A stretch of DNA of 64,000 nucleotides, from NCBI RefSeq assembly GCF_012863495.1, contig NZ_JAAVJL010000001.1, positions 2,290,001 through 2,354,000 of the forward strand, given 5' to 3'. How positions within the stretch are numbered: position 1 is the first letter of the stretch; each line of letters starts with the position of its first letter. Below, in pieces: positions 7,295 through 14,552 of the stretch. Under the pieces are notes generated by a model that was not told the DNA's origin, ran no database searches, and worked only from the letters and a program-made list of their open reading frames with translations. A program made the position numbers and the translations under genes. The stretch is from Pseudanabaena yagii GIHE-NHR1 (lineage in GTDB: Bacteria > Cyanobacteriota > Cyanobacteriia > Pseudanabaenales > Pseudanabaenaceae).

Positions 7295-8411
7295 TACCTT
7301 AACAGGGAATAGACTTAACATTATCAAAAGACTGAAAGCGCAAAGTCAATAAAGAATCCAGAGCTGCTTTATGAGTAGTGCGGGAATTCTCAAGGCAAGA
7401 AGCAATAGCAAACTTGAAAGAATCAAAATCAGGGTAATAGACGGAGTAGAGACACTGTTTCTTCACAAATTTCCAAAGACGCTCAATCAAGTTTAAGTTT
7501 GGAGAGTAAGTAGTCAAATAAAGAAGCTCGATATTTAATGACTGAGCCAACTCAAAAACTAAAACACACTTTTGATAACGAGCATTATCCAAGACAAGAG
7601 TAATGGGTATAGTCAAACCCAAAGCCGCAAGTTTGTGGAGTAAGTCACAAACACTTTGAGCATTGATGTAAGAATCATTAGTCACAGTAATCAACTCATG
7701 AGTAACAGCATTAAGTGCACCGAGGACATTAAAACGCTGTCTTCCCGTCCCAGATTTAAGAAACAAGCGTTCAAAACACCACAAAAAGCCTAAATAGGCT
7801 CCAAGGACAAAGTGAGCAGCATCAACAAAGAAAACGGCTCTTTGTCCAGATTTAGCTTCCTCTAAGCGCGGTTCTAGTTTTTTTTAAGAAATTCCTCTTG
7901 TGCTGCTGGGTCAGCCTTTGCAGGTATTAGCCCCACTCGACGACAACTCATTCCCATCGATTTCAGGAAATGACGCACCTGTTCTCGACTACGGACAATC
8001 CCTGTCAACTCAGTAATTTTTGCTGCTGCATGAGCCAGCGTTTTAGGTGGATGTTCTCGAAAATATATCTCTAAACTTTCTTGATGCTGTTTTAGTTCAC
8101 TCTGGGGGCGATTAAAGGTCAGTTCTTTGAGTTGGCTTATCCCACCTTCTTTATAATCTCGTAAATAGTTCAACAGTGTCGGTTCACTGATTCTTAGCAG
8201 TTGTATAATTTCCTTGTGCGCGTATTTCTGGCTTTTTAGGTATAGTGCTTCCATTTTTCTCTGCACTCGTGGATGCGGATGATGGAATCTTTCGTAATGC
8301 AGCGCATCTATTTCTTCCTTGGTAAATGTTATTCGGAGCATCTTGGAAAAAAGTTAACGTTTCTTCCATCTTTACTCTTATAAAAAATAAAGTCTACCCC
8401 CTGTCAAGGTA
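7295..8411 (-). mobile_element. IS630-family element, copy 1 (1117 bp)
   Basis: The element begins TACCTTAACAGGGAATAG and ends, as complement, TACCTTGACAGGGGGTAG, so the termini are inverted repeats. TA is duplicated at 7293-7294 and 8412-8413, the hallmark of IS630/Tc1/mariner insertion. Copy 2 at 33073-34189 has the same length and differs by only a few bases, so both are probably recent. It carries one transposase read through a frameshift site. It interrupts a small antitoxin-like gene. Confidence 0.93.
7299..8341 (-). CDS. IS630 transposase, two frames joined by -1 frameshift
   Basis: The first frame (8341 to 7874) encodes a 155-aa helix-turn-helix part beginning MLRITFTKEEIDALHYERF and ends EEFLKKN. 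The DDE part lies in the -1 frame and continues LEPRLEEAKSGQRAVFFVDAAHF. The junction, 7877-7886 on this strand, reads A-AAA-AAC followed by the stop TAG, a classical -1 slippery heptamer. The catalytic residues are the Asp in FFVDAAHF, the Asp in VLDNARYQ and the Glu in NLIERLWKF. The same arrangement, base for base at the slip site, is kept in copy 2, which argues for programmed frameshifting and not decay. The stop lies next to the terminal repeat. Confidence 0.88.
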
Positions 8412-8515
8412 TATCTAACACTCAGGAAAATAACCCCTAGGGTGGTAGGGATATTTCAATTTATTAGGCGATCGCCTAATAAAATATATTTTAGAATCAA
8501 TAGGAGAATGCAAAA

Positions 8516-8728
8516 ATGCCAAGCCTAATCCTAAGTAACGAGCAAGTTTAGAACTTGTCAAACAACTCCCACAAGAGCAAAAAATAGAGATTTATCGAAT
8601 GCGCCATAGTCGGTAACGCAAGCCATATAGTCACAGGAGACAAACATCTTTTATTACTTATTAAATATCAGGACATAGCGATCGCCGAAAGCTTTGCCAA
8701 AACTTCAGGTAAACACCTACGCCCCTAA
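8516..8728 (+). pseudogene. Remnant of an antitoxin-PIN toxin pair
   Basis: After AGGAG, an ATG at 8516 begins MPSLILSNEQV and then hits a stop. Adding one base restores LELVKQLPQEQKIEIYR, a typical small cyanobacterial antitoxin N-terminus. Soon after, in another frame, comes IVTGDKHLLLLIKYQDIAI, the characteristic C-terminal segment of a PIN-domain toxin, ending at 8728. The middle of the toxin is missing. This is a TA operon collapsed by deletion and frameshift. The remaining bases of this gene-poor interval (8441-8515, 8729-8899) show only HIP1 sites and AT-rich sequence. Confidence 0.75.
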
Positions 8729-8899
8729 CTTAGCTCCAACATCAAAAACAGTCTCCTCTTGAGCAAGTCTTCCTCTCAGACAAAATCGACACAATCGTTA
8801 CCCATCTCAAATAGGAACATTGATTCATCTGAACAAGTTTTATGGCGCTTATTAAGAGATCTAATGTTCAAAAGTTGAAGAGCGTATAAAAGTCACGAG

Positions 8900-8953
8900 C
8901 TTATACTTAACATAACTTTGCTTGACATTATAGATAGGTATAAGGTCTAGGAT
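8900..8953 (+). promoter_or_regulatory. Candidate promoter/operator of the low-oxygen operon
   Basis: TTGACA at 8922-8927 is a perfect -35 hexamer, but there is no good -10 at 17 bp; the nearest candidates are TATAAG (8939, too close) and TAGGAT (8948, too far). A 7-bp inverted repeat, CTTATAC (8900) and GTATAAG (8938), brackets the region, and TTATA...TATAA forms a tighter palindrome at 8928-8943. The suboptimal spacing suggests an activator-dependent promoter. In Synechocystis the equivalent genes are activated by the MarR-type regulator ChlR; that link is an analogy. Confidence 0.35.
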
Positions 8954-8983
8954 GATGCCATTAAAATTCGTGAGTAACTGTCG

Positions 8984-9715
8984 ATGAGTCACCTAGCTAA
9001 CCGTCTGCGCGAAGGTACACAGAAATCACATACTGCCGCAGAGAACACTGCATTTATGAAATGCTTTCTCAAAGGAATTGTGGAGACCGTTCCTTTTAGG
9101 AAATTATTGGCAAATCTTTATCTTGTGTATAGCACCCTCGAAGAGGAATTTCGTCGGCATCAGCAACATCATATTGTTGGCAAATTATATTTCCAAGAAC
9201 TCAATCGCCAACAAAATTTAGAACAGGATTTAGCCTTCTATTATGGTGAAAATTGGCGTTCAGAAATTGTGCCTTTAAAAGCAGGACAAGCCTACGTTGA
9301 TCGCCTGAAGGAAATTTCTAATACCGATCCTGCCTTGCTGATTGCCCATTCCTATACCCGTTATATGGGCGATTTATCTGGTGGACAAGCCTTGAAGCAT
9401 ATCGTGCGATCGGCTCTCGACTTACCCGATGAGCATGGTACAACTTTTTACGAATTTGACCAATTGCCAACGTTAGAAGCCAAGAGGGATTTTAAAGATA
9501 AATATCGCCAAGCTTTAGATTCCCTTGAGGTAGATGAGGAAACGGTTGAGAGAATTGTGGAAGAGGCAAATTATGCTTTTACCCTCAATCGGAATGTGGT
9601 TGATGAGTTAGAAGCAGATGTAAGAGCGGTCATTGATCCCCATGTATTTGAGCTACTAACCAAACAGGATCGGGTTGGTAGTACCGAACGTCGTGGACAT
9701 CCTGTAACGGTATAG
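8984..9715 (+). CDS. Heme oxygenase (biliverdin-forming)
   Basis: Opens heme to biliverdin IX-alpha, CO and iron with ferredoxin, feeding phycobilin and phytochrome chromophore synthesis in the cytosol. At 243 aa it is the usual size of cyanobacterial HO. The proximal heme ligand is H16 in KSHTAAE, and the flexible distal helix with GDLSGGQ is at about residues 128-134. It is the first gene of an operon with hemN, a hemerythrin and acsF; in Synechocystis the corresponding isozyme (Ho2, beside chlAII and hemN) is the low-oxygen form, so this is probably the same paralog. No other heme oxygenase is in the window. Confidence 0.93.
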   Translation: MSHLANRLREGTQKSHTAAENTAFMKCFLKGIVETVPFRKLLANLYLVYSTLEEEFRRHQQHHIVGKLYFQELNRQQNLEQDLAFYYGENWRSEIVPLKAGQAYVDRLKEISNTDPALLIAHSYTRYMGDLSGGQALKHIVRSALDLPDEHGTTFYEFDQLPTLEAKRDFKDKYRQALDSLEVDEETVERIVEEANYAFTLNRNVVDELEADVRAVIDPHVFELLTKQDRVGSTERRGHPVTV

Positions 9716-9757
9716 CGAGTTTTCATTCAATATTTTTAATAAAGTTTATAAGATTTG

Positions 9758-11158
9758 ATGAATACATTAGAGCAAACAGTTAAATTCGATATTAATCTCA
9801 TACATAAGTACAACCAGCCCGTACCAAGATATACAAGTTATCCTCCAGCAACAGAACTCCACGAAAATTTTGAACCAATCGATTTTCGTGGAGCGATCGC
9901 TGCGGGAAACTTGCAGAAGACACCACTCTCCCTCTATGCCCATATTCCCTTTTGTGATGCGCCCTGCTATTTTTGCGGCTGCAACACCGTAATTAGCACT
10001 CGCAAAGAAATTGCGGAACCCTATCTAGGATATTTGATTCGCCATATTGAGCAGGTTGCCGCAACGGTAGATCGCGATCGCCTCGTCCAACAAATGCACT
10101 GGGGCGGCGGCACTCCCAATTATTTTTCTTTTGATCAAGTGGAACGTCTGTGGAATTCTTTCCAAAAGCATTTTACCTTTGAGCAAGATGCCGAAATTTC
10201 CATTGAAGTAAATCCGCGATCGCTAACTAAAGAATATCTACAGGGCTTAAGAGATCTTGGCTTTAACCGTATTAGCTTTGGCATTCAGGATTTTAATCCC
10301 CAAGTTCAAGAGGCAGTCAATCGGATTCAGCCTGAAGATATGCTTTTTGATGGAATGCGCTGGATGCGTGAAGTGGGATTTGAAGGCGTGAATGTGGATT
10401 TAATCTATGGATTGCCCTATCAAAACCTAGAGACATTCCGTGAAACCCTCGCGAAAACGATTGCTCTCAATCCCGATCGCATTGCCGTATTTAACTTTGC
10501 CTATGTGCCTTGGCTAAAGCCTTTACAAAAGAAGAAGATCGATCCCGCAACTTTGCCTTCCCCTGAAGAGAAGTTGCAAATCATGGAAATGACGATTGAA
10601 ACCTTGACCAAGCATGGCTATGTGTTCATTGGCATGGATCACTTCGCTAAGCCCAATGATGAATTAGCGATCGCTCAACGTCAAGGAAAACTACACCGCA
10701 ATTTTCAGGGATATACCACCAAGCCTGAATCTGATCTCTTGGGATTTGGGATGACTTCGATCAGTATGCTGCAAAATGTCTATACCCAAAATCATAAGGG
10801 TTTACAGGATTTTTACAAGGCGATCGATGCAGGTGAGTTACCCATTGAGCGTGGTGTCAAGCTGAATGCTGATGATATTTTGCGTCGTTCTATCATTATG
10901 GAATTGATGTGTCAATTTGAACTCTCACAGAGGGAAGTTGAATCTAAATATCATCTAACCTGCGATCGCGATTTTGGTAAATACTTTGCCGATGAACGCT
11001 TAAAGTTGCGTCAGTTAGAGGCTGATGGCTTGATTGAATTGAGACAAGACCACATTGAGGTTAAGCCTGCGGGAAGGTTGCTCATCCGTAATATTGCCTC
11101 GGTCTTTGATAGCTATCTCGCCAAAAACGAAACAGGCAGATTCTCCAAATCTATTTAA
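9758..11158 (+). CDS. hemN: Oxygen-independent coproporphyrinogen III oxidase
   Basis: A radical-SAM enzyme that decarboxylates coproporphyrinogen III to protoporphyrinogen IX without oxygen. The iron-sulfur cluster motif is C66-X3-C70-X2-C73, followed by GC75, as in true HemN and not HemW. The GGGTPNYF loop, NPRSLT and GIQDFNPQVQEAVNRIQP follow in the family's order, and the HemN C-terminal domain covers roughly residues 360-450. I start at the ATG at 9758; the TTG just upstream is less likely. It sits 42 bases after the heme oxygenase and 20 bases before the hemerythrin, within one operon, where it would replace the O2-requiring HemF in micro-oxic cells. Confidence 0.96.
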   Translation: MNTLEQTVKFDINLIHKYNQPVPRYTSYPPATELHENFEPIDFRGAIAAGNLQKTPLSLYAHIPFCDAPCYFCGCNTVISTRKEIAEPYLGYLIRHIEQVAATVDRDRLVQQMHWGGGTPNYFSFDQVERLWNSFQKHFTFEQDAEISIEVNPRSLTKEYLQGLRDLGFNRISFGIQDFNPQVQEAVNRIQPEDMLFDGMRWMREVGFEGVNVDLIYGLPYQNLETFRETLAKTIALNPDRIAVFNFAYVPWLKPLQKKKIDPATLPSPEEKLQIMEMTIETLTKHGYVFIGMDHFAKPNDELAIAQRQGKLHRNFQGYTTKPESDLLGFGMTSISMLQNVYTQNHKGLQDFYKAIDAGELPIERGVKLNADDILRRSIIMELMCQFELSQREVESKYHLTCDRDFGKYFADERLKLRQLEADGLIELRQDHIEVKPAGRLLIRNIASVFDSYLAKNETGRFSKSI

Positions 11159-11178
11159 TCCTCTACGCTCTAATTTCT

Positions 11179-11595
11179 ATGACATTGACTTTGACGAAAC
11201 CGATCGCTTATTGGCATTCAGACTATGAAACTGGCAACTTACAGGTAGATCAAGAACATCAAGAACTCTTTGAAATCGTGAATGTTTTGCATGATGCCGT
11301 GGTGACAAAGCAAGACTTTGATACCACATATGAAATCTTGAATCGTTTAGCTAGTCACACAGTTGAGCATTTCCAGACCGAAGAAGCCTTAATGTTGTCC
11401 GTCAATTATCCTGACTATGAGCGACATAAACAGACCCATGATCATCTCGTCAATAAGGTGTCTCATCTACTAAAAAAATTTCGCGATCGCGATACTGCTA
11501 TTACCACCGATATTACCCAATTCCTCACTGAATGGCTATCTCACCACATCAAGGGTGAAGACCAGAAGATGATTCGCTTCTTTCAAAATAAATAG
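11179..11595 (+). CDS. Bacteriohemerythrin
   Basis: A 138-aa single-domain hemerythrin that binds O2 at a di-iron site. The ligand set is visible: H27 in VDQEHQ, the pair in HTVEHFQTEE, HKQTHDH, and the C-terminal HHIKGED. There is no signal peptide, so it is cytosolic. It lies between hemN and acsF with 20 bases to hemN. In this setting it could deliver O2 to the oxygen-dependent cyclase or protect the oxygen-sensitive HemN cluster; the choice is inference. The position of a hemerythrin in this operon is the notable point, because the Synechocystis operon I remember has only chlAII, ho2 and hemN. Confidence 0.93.
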   Translation: MTLTLTKPIAYWHSDYETGNLQVDQEHQELFEIVNVLHDAVVTKQDFDTTYEILNRLASHTVEHFQTEEALMLSVNYPDYERHKQTHDHLVNKVSHLLKKFRDRDTAITTDITQFLTEWLSHHIKGEDQKMIRFFQNK

Positions 11596-11625
11596 CTTCT
11601 CCATCTCCTCTTACAAAGGAGAGAT

Positions 11626-11663
11626 TATCTTCTTCCCCCTTTGCAAGGGGGATTGAGGGGGAT
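11626..11663. repeat. Short G/C-run palindromic repeat
   Basis: The interval between the hemerythrin gene and acsF contains CCCCCTTTGCAAGGGGG followed by ATTGAGGGGGATC. This is a dispersed cyanobacterial intergenic repeat type. It could form a stem in the operon mRNA. Related C/G-run repeats have entered the STAND-WD40 gene at 25417 and 26988. Confidence 0.6.
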
Positions 11664-11708
11664 CAAAAATCTCTAATTTTATAAAAAATTCTACAACTAA
11701 TTACTACT

Positions 11709-12785
11709 ATGGTTTCCATTCAATCTAGACCCGAACCCGAACTCCTGCGTGATGGCATCAAAGTTCCTGTCAAAGAAACTCTATTAACACCAAGGTTCTA
11801 CACCACCGACTATGATGCGGTTGCCCAGATGGATACCTCTTCGCAACAGGCGGAACTTGAAGCTGTGGTCGAAGAACTGCGTACTGATTACAATCGCAAT
11901 CACTTCAAGCGCGACAAGGAGTTTGAACAGTCTTGGGAGCATATTGATGAGGAAACCCGCGCCGCCTTCATTGACTTTCTAGAGCGTTCTTGCACTTCTG
12001 AATTTTCAGGCTTTCTACTGTTTAAGGAATTATCGCGTCAGCTCAAAGATCGCAATCCTCTCCTATCCGAAGCCTTTAACCTAATGGCTAGGGATGAAGC
12101 CCGTCATGCAGGATTTTTGAATAAAGCGATGAAAGATTTTCATTTATCGCTGGATTTGGTCAATATGACGAAAAAACGCAGCTATACCTTCTTCAAGCCA
12201 GAATGGGTAATTTACTCAGTGTATCTCTCTGAGAAAATTGGTTACTGGCGCTATATTCTCGTGCATTATCATATGCAAAATCATCCTGAAAACCGCTTCT
12301 ATCCCCTCTTCAAATACTTTGAAAGCTGGTGTCAAGATGAAAATCGTCATGGCGATTTCTTCAAGGTACTATTGCGATCGCAACCCGATCTATGGGGAAC
12401 ATGGCAAGCCAAACTCTGGGCGCGTTTCTTCCTATTAACCGTATTTGCCACCCACACAATCACCGTATTTGAACGGGCTGATTTCTATAAATCCATTGGT
12501 TTAGATGCTCGCCAATACAATAAGGACGTGGTGATCAATACTAACAAAACCTCGATCAGTGCCTTCCCTGCGGTATTAGATACCAGTCATCCCGAATTTT
12601 TCCCTAGATTAGAGAAATGTGCTGACTACAATTTCCAACTGATGGCAATTAATGATAGCGATCGCCCCCAATTTGTGAAGACTTTACAAAAATGGCCCCT
12701 ATTCCTCGCGATTTTCTGGCAATTGTTGCTGGTCTATTTACTCAAGCCCATTGATGCTGAAGCTCAACGCGGCACAGTTTATTAA
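11709..12785 (+). CDS. acsF: Mg-protoporphyrin IX monomethyl ester oxidative cyclase
   Basis: Forms the isocyclic E ring of chlorophyll by an O2-dependent di-iron reaction, giving divinyl protochlorophyllide at the membrane surface. At 358 aa it has the family length. The di-iron ligands are in CTSEFSGFLLFKEL, MARDEARHAGF and CQDENRHGDFF (EXnEXXH-type pattern). Placement with heme oxygenase and hemN indicates the low-oxygen isozyme (ChlA-II of Synechocystis). It is the last gene of the operon and is followed immediately by a strong terminator. It still needs oxygen, so the hemerythrin one gene upstream is suggestive. Confidence 0.95.
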   Translation: MVSIQSRPEPELLRDGIKVPVKETLLTPRFYTTDYDAVAQMDTSSQQAELEAVVEELRTDYNRNHFKRDKEFEQSWEHIDEETRAAFIDFLERSCTSEFSGFLLFKELSRQLKDRNPLLSEAFNLMARDEARHAGFLNKAMKDFHLSLDLVNMTKKRSYTFFKPEWVIYSVYLSEKIGYWRYILVHYHMQNHPENRFYPLFKYFESWCQDENRHGDFFKVLLRSQPDLWGTWQAKLWARFFLLTVFATHTITVFERADFYKSIGLDARQYNKDVVINTNKTSISAFPAVLDTSHPEFFPRLEKCADYNFQLMAINDSDRPQFVKTLQKWPLFLAIFWQLLLVYLLKPIDAEAQRGTVY

Positions 12786-12820
12786 AAATAAGGGCGGCGC
12801 TTCGTGCCGCCCTTATTTTT
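12784..12820 (+). terminator. Rho-independent terminator of the low-oxygen operon
   Basis: Starting at the acsF stop codon, AAAAATAAGGGCGGC is followed by GCTTCGT and the exact complement GCCGCCCTTATTTTT. The stem is GC-rich with a short loop and ends in a T run, a textbook intrinsic terminator. The A-rich left arm would also allow it to work on the opposite strand. Confidence 0.95.
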
Positions 12821-12893
12821 GTCTTGTCACTAAGCAAGATTTCATGTAAGAATTCATGGGATATTTTGTGCTTGTGACAAGGGATCAGGAATT

Positions 12894-14387
12894 ATGCGTT
12901 TAGGACAATTGCTCGCGTTAGCAGGGTATCAAAATTCTCAGCCTGAACTAGATGGGCTAGAAGTAAAGCGTGTAATTACCGATTCGCGGGCTTGCCAAGA
13001 TGGGGACTTGTTTATCGGTATGACTGGGACACAGGTGGATGGGGGCAAGTTTGCGCCACAGGCGATCGCACAGGGCGCGATCGCAGCCATTGTTTCCCAT
13101 GAGGCTCATGCAAATTTGGCAGTTAAGGACAAAGCGCTCGCCGTTGATGATGTGGTTGTCGCTTGTAGCAAATTGGCGACAGCATTTTATGACTATCCTG
13201 CTCAAAAGCTAAAACTGGTAGGCGTGACGGGGACAAATGGCAAAACGACGACGACCCACCTGATCGAATTTTTATTGCAAACCCAATATGCTGCGGCCCT
13301 ATTTGGCACACTCTATACCCGTTGGGCGGGGTATTCCCAGACTGCCAGCCATACCACACCCTTTGCAGTAGACTTGCAGGCGCAACTGTCCCAAGCGATC
13401 GCCGCAGGTTGTGATGTGGGCTTGATGGAGGTTAGCTCCCATGCTCTAGATCAGAGACGCGTGTTAGGTTGCCCCTTTGAGGTTGCCGTATTTACCAATT
13501 TGACCCAAGACCATTTGGACTACCACAAAGATCTAGAGGCTTATTTTCAGGCAAAGTCTCTCCTGTTTAGCGACACCTATTTACAAGGTCGCGCCATTAT
13601 TAATCTCGATGATCCCTTTGGGCAGAGATTAGTGCAATCTCTCACGGACAAACCAGTTTGGACTTATAGCATTAGCAACTCTCAAGCCGATTTTTATACA
13701 GAGGATTTGACCTATCTGCCCAATGGCGCGACAGGAACCCTGCATACACCACAGGGGGCAATTACTTTCAAATCGCCACTAGTGGGGCGATTTAACGTTG
13801 AGAATATCTTGGCAGCGATCGCTACGGCTTTGCATATGGGCATGAGCTTGACGGAAGTGATCAGCCGCTTACCAGAATTTAAGAGTGTCCCAGGTCGCGT
13901 GGAACGGGTACAGGTCAGTGATGAACAAGATATAACTGTGGTGGTGGACTATGCCCATACTCCTGACAGTCTCGAAAACCTGCTCAAGGCGATGCGTCCC
14001 TTTACGCAGCGTGAATTAGTCTGTGTATTTGGTTGTGGTGGCGATCGCGATCGCACCAAGCGTCCATTAATGGGTGGGCTCGCCGCCCGACTCGCTGATC
14101 GCGTTTATGTCACTTCCGACAATCCTCGTACTGAAGATCCCCAGAGAATTCTTGATGATGTTGTGGTTGGCGTAAAGGCTGACATTGGTGATAAACCTCT
14201 GACCATCGAAGGAGATCGCCATAAATGTATCCAACTGGCGATCGCTGAAGCCCAAGCAGGCGATACGATTCTGATCGCAGGCAAAGGACATGAAGACTAT
14301 CAAATTATTGGGCGCGAAAAAATCCATTTTGACGATCGCGAAGAAGCACAATTAGCTTTGAGCAACCGTCGATTAGCCATTCGCTAA
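12894..14387 (+). CDS. murE: UDP-MurNAc-L-Ala-D-Glu:meso-diaminopimelate ligase
   Basis: Adds the third amino acid to the peptidoglycan stem peptide, with ATP, in the cytoplasm. The 497-aa protein shows the Mur ligase plan: N-terminal UDP-binding domain (1-100), central ATPase with GVTGTNGKTTTTH at about 108-120, and C-terminal domain. DNPRTEDP at about residue 407 is the meso-DAP recognition motif, so the substrate is meso-DAP and not lysine, as expected for a cyanobacterium. HIP1 sites are frequent in the gene. It follows the acsF terminator by about 70 bases and appears to be transcribed alone. Confidence 0.96.
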   Translation: MRLGQLLALAGYQNSQPELDGLEVKRVITDSRACQDGDLFIGMTGTQVDGGKFAPQAIAQGAIAAIVSHEAHANLAVKDKALAVDDVVVACSKLATAFYDYPAQKLKLVGVTGTNGKTTTTHLIEFLLQTQYAAALFGTLYTRWAGYSQTASHTTPFAVDLQAQLSQAIAAGCDVGLMEVSSHALDQRRVLGCPFEVAVFTNLTQDHLDYHKDLEAYFQAKSLLFSDTYLQGRAIINLDDPFGQRLVQSLTDKPVWTYSISNSQADFYTEDLTYLPNGATGTLHTPQGAITFKSPLVGRFNVENILAAIATALHMGMSLTEVISRLPEFKSVPGRVERVQVSDEQDITVVVDYAHTPDSLENLLKAMRPFTQRELVCVFGCGGDRDRTKRPLMGGLAARLADRVYVTSDNPRTEDPQRILDDVVVGVKADIGDKPLTIEGDRHKCIQLAIAEAQAGDTILIAGKGHEDYQIIGREKIHFDDREEAQLALSNRRLAIR

Positions 14388-14483
14388 GTCATTGGCAATG
14401 AACTCTAAAGCTTTGCTGAGTAAAGCAAAGACTACCTAAATATGTGATAAATCCTCAGCAAAAACACGTAAGGAGGATCGGTT

Positions 14484-14519
14484 ATGATGCAAAAGGAAGT
14501 ATATTCAGAACCAAGTTAG
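14484..14519 (+). CDS. Possible 11-codon leader peptide before cyaC
   Basis: A strong Shine-Dalgarno sequence, AAGGAGG, stands 7 bases ahead of an ATG that opens an 11-codon frame (MMQKEVYSEPS) ending at 14519, 33 bases before the cyaC start. Few genes in this window have as good a ribosome-binding site. It could be a translated leader that couples to or regulates cyaC, or a remnant of a longer gene. Expression is not shown. Confidence 0.35.
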   Translation: MMQKEVYSEPS

Positions 14520-14552
14520 GTTTATCACTGCTAGATAGGAAGAAGTAGCTAC

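Larger units (their letters stand above)
7088..8440 (+). pseudogene. Small antitoxin-like gene split by IS630
   Basis: An ATG at 7088, preceded by TAGGAG, opens a frame beginning MKKAELELEDDLRPEYDL, a small charged protein of a type I associate with cyanobacterial TA loci. At codon 69 the frame enters an IS630 element. Removing 7295-8411 and one TA joins 7088-7294 to 8414-8440 and gives an uninterrupted 77-aa product ending NTQENNP. The stretch GGSVAAIFPNADAVNEALRF is recognisable, and the segment before it may carry an internal deletion relative to relatives. A longer in-frame start at 7016 has no ribosome-binding site and overlaps the parE remnant. Confidence 0.65.
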
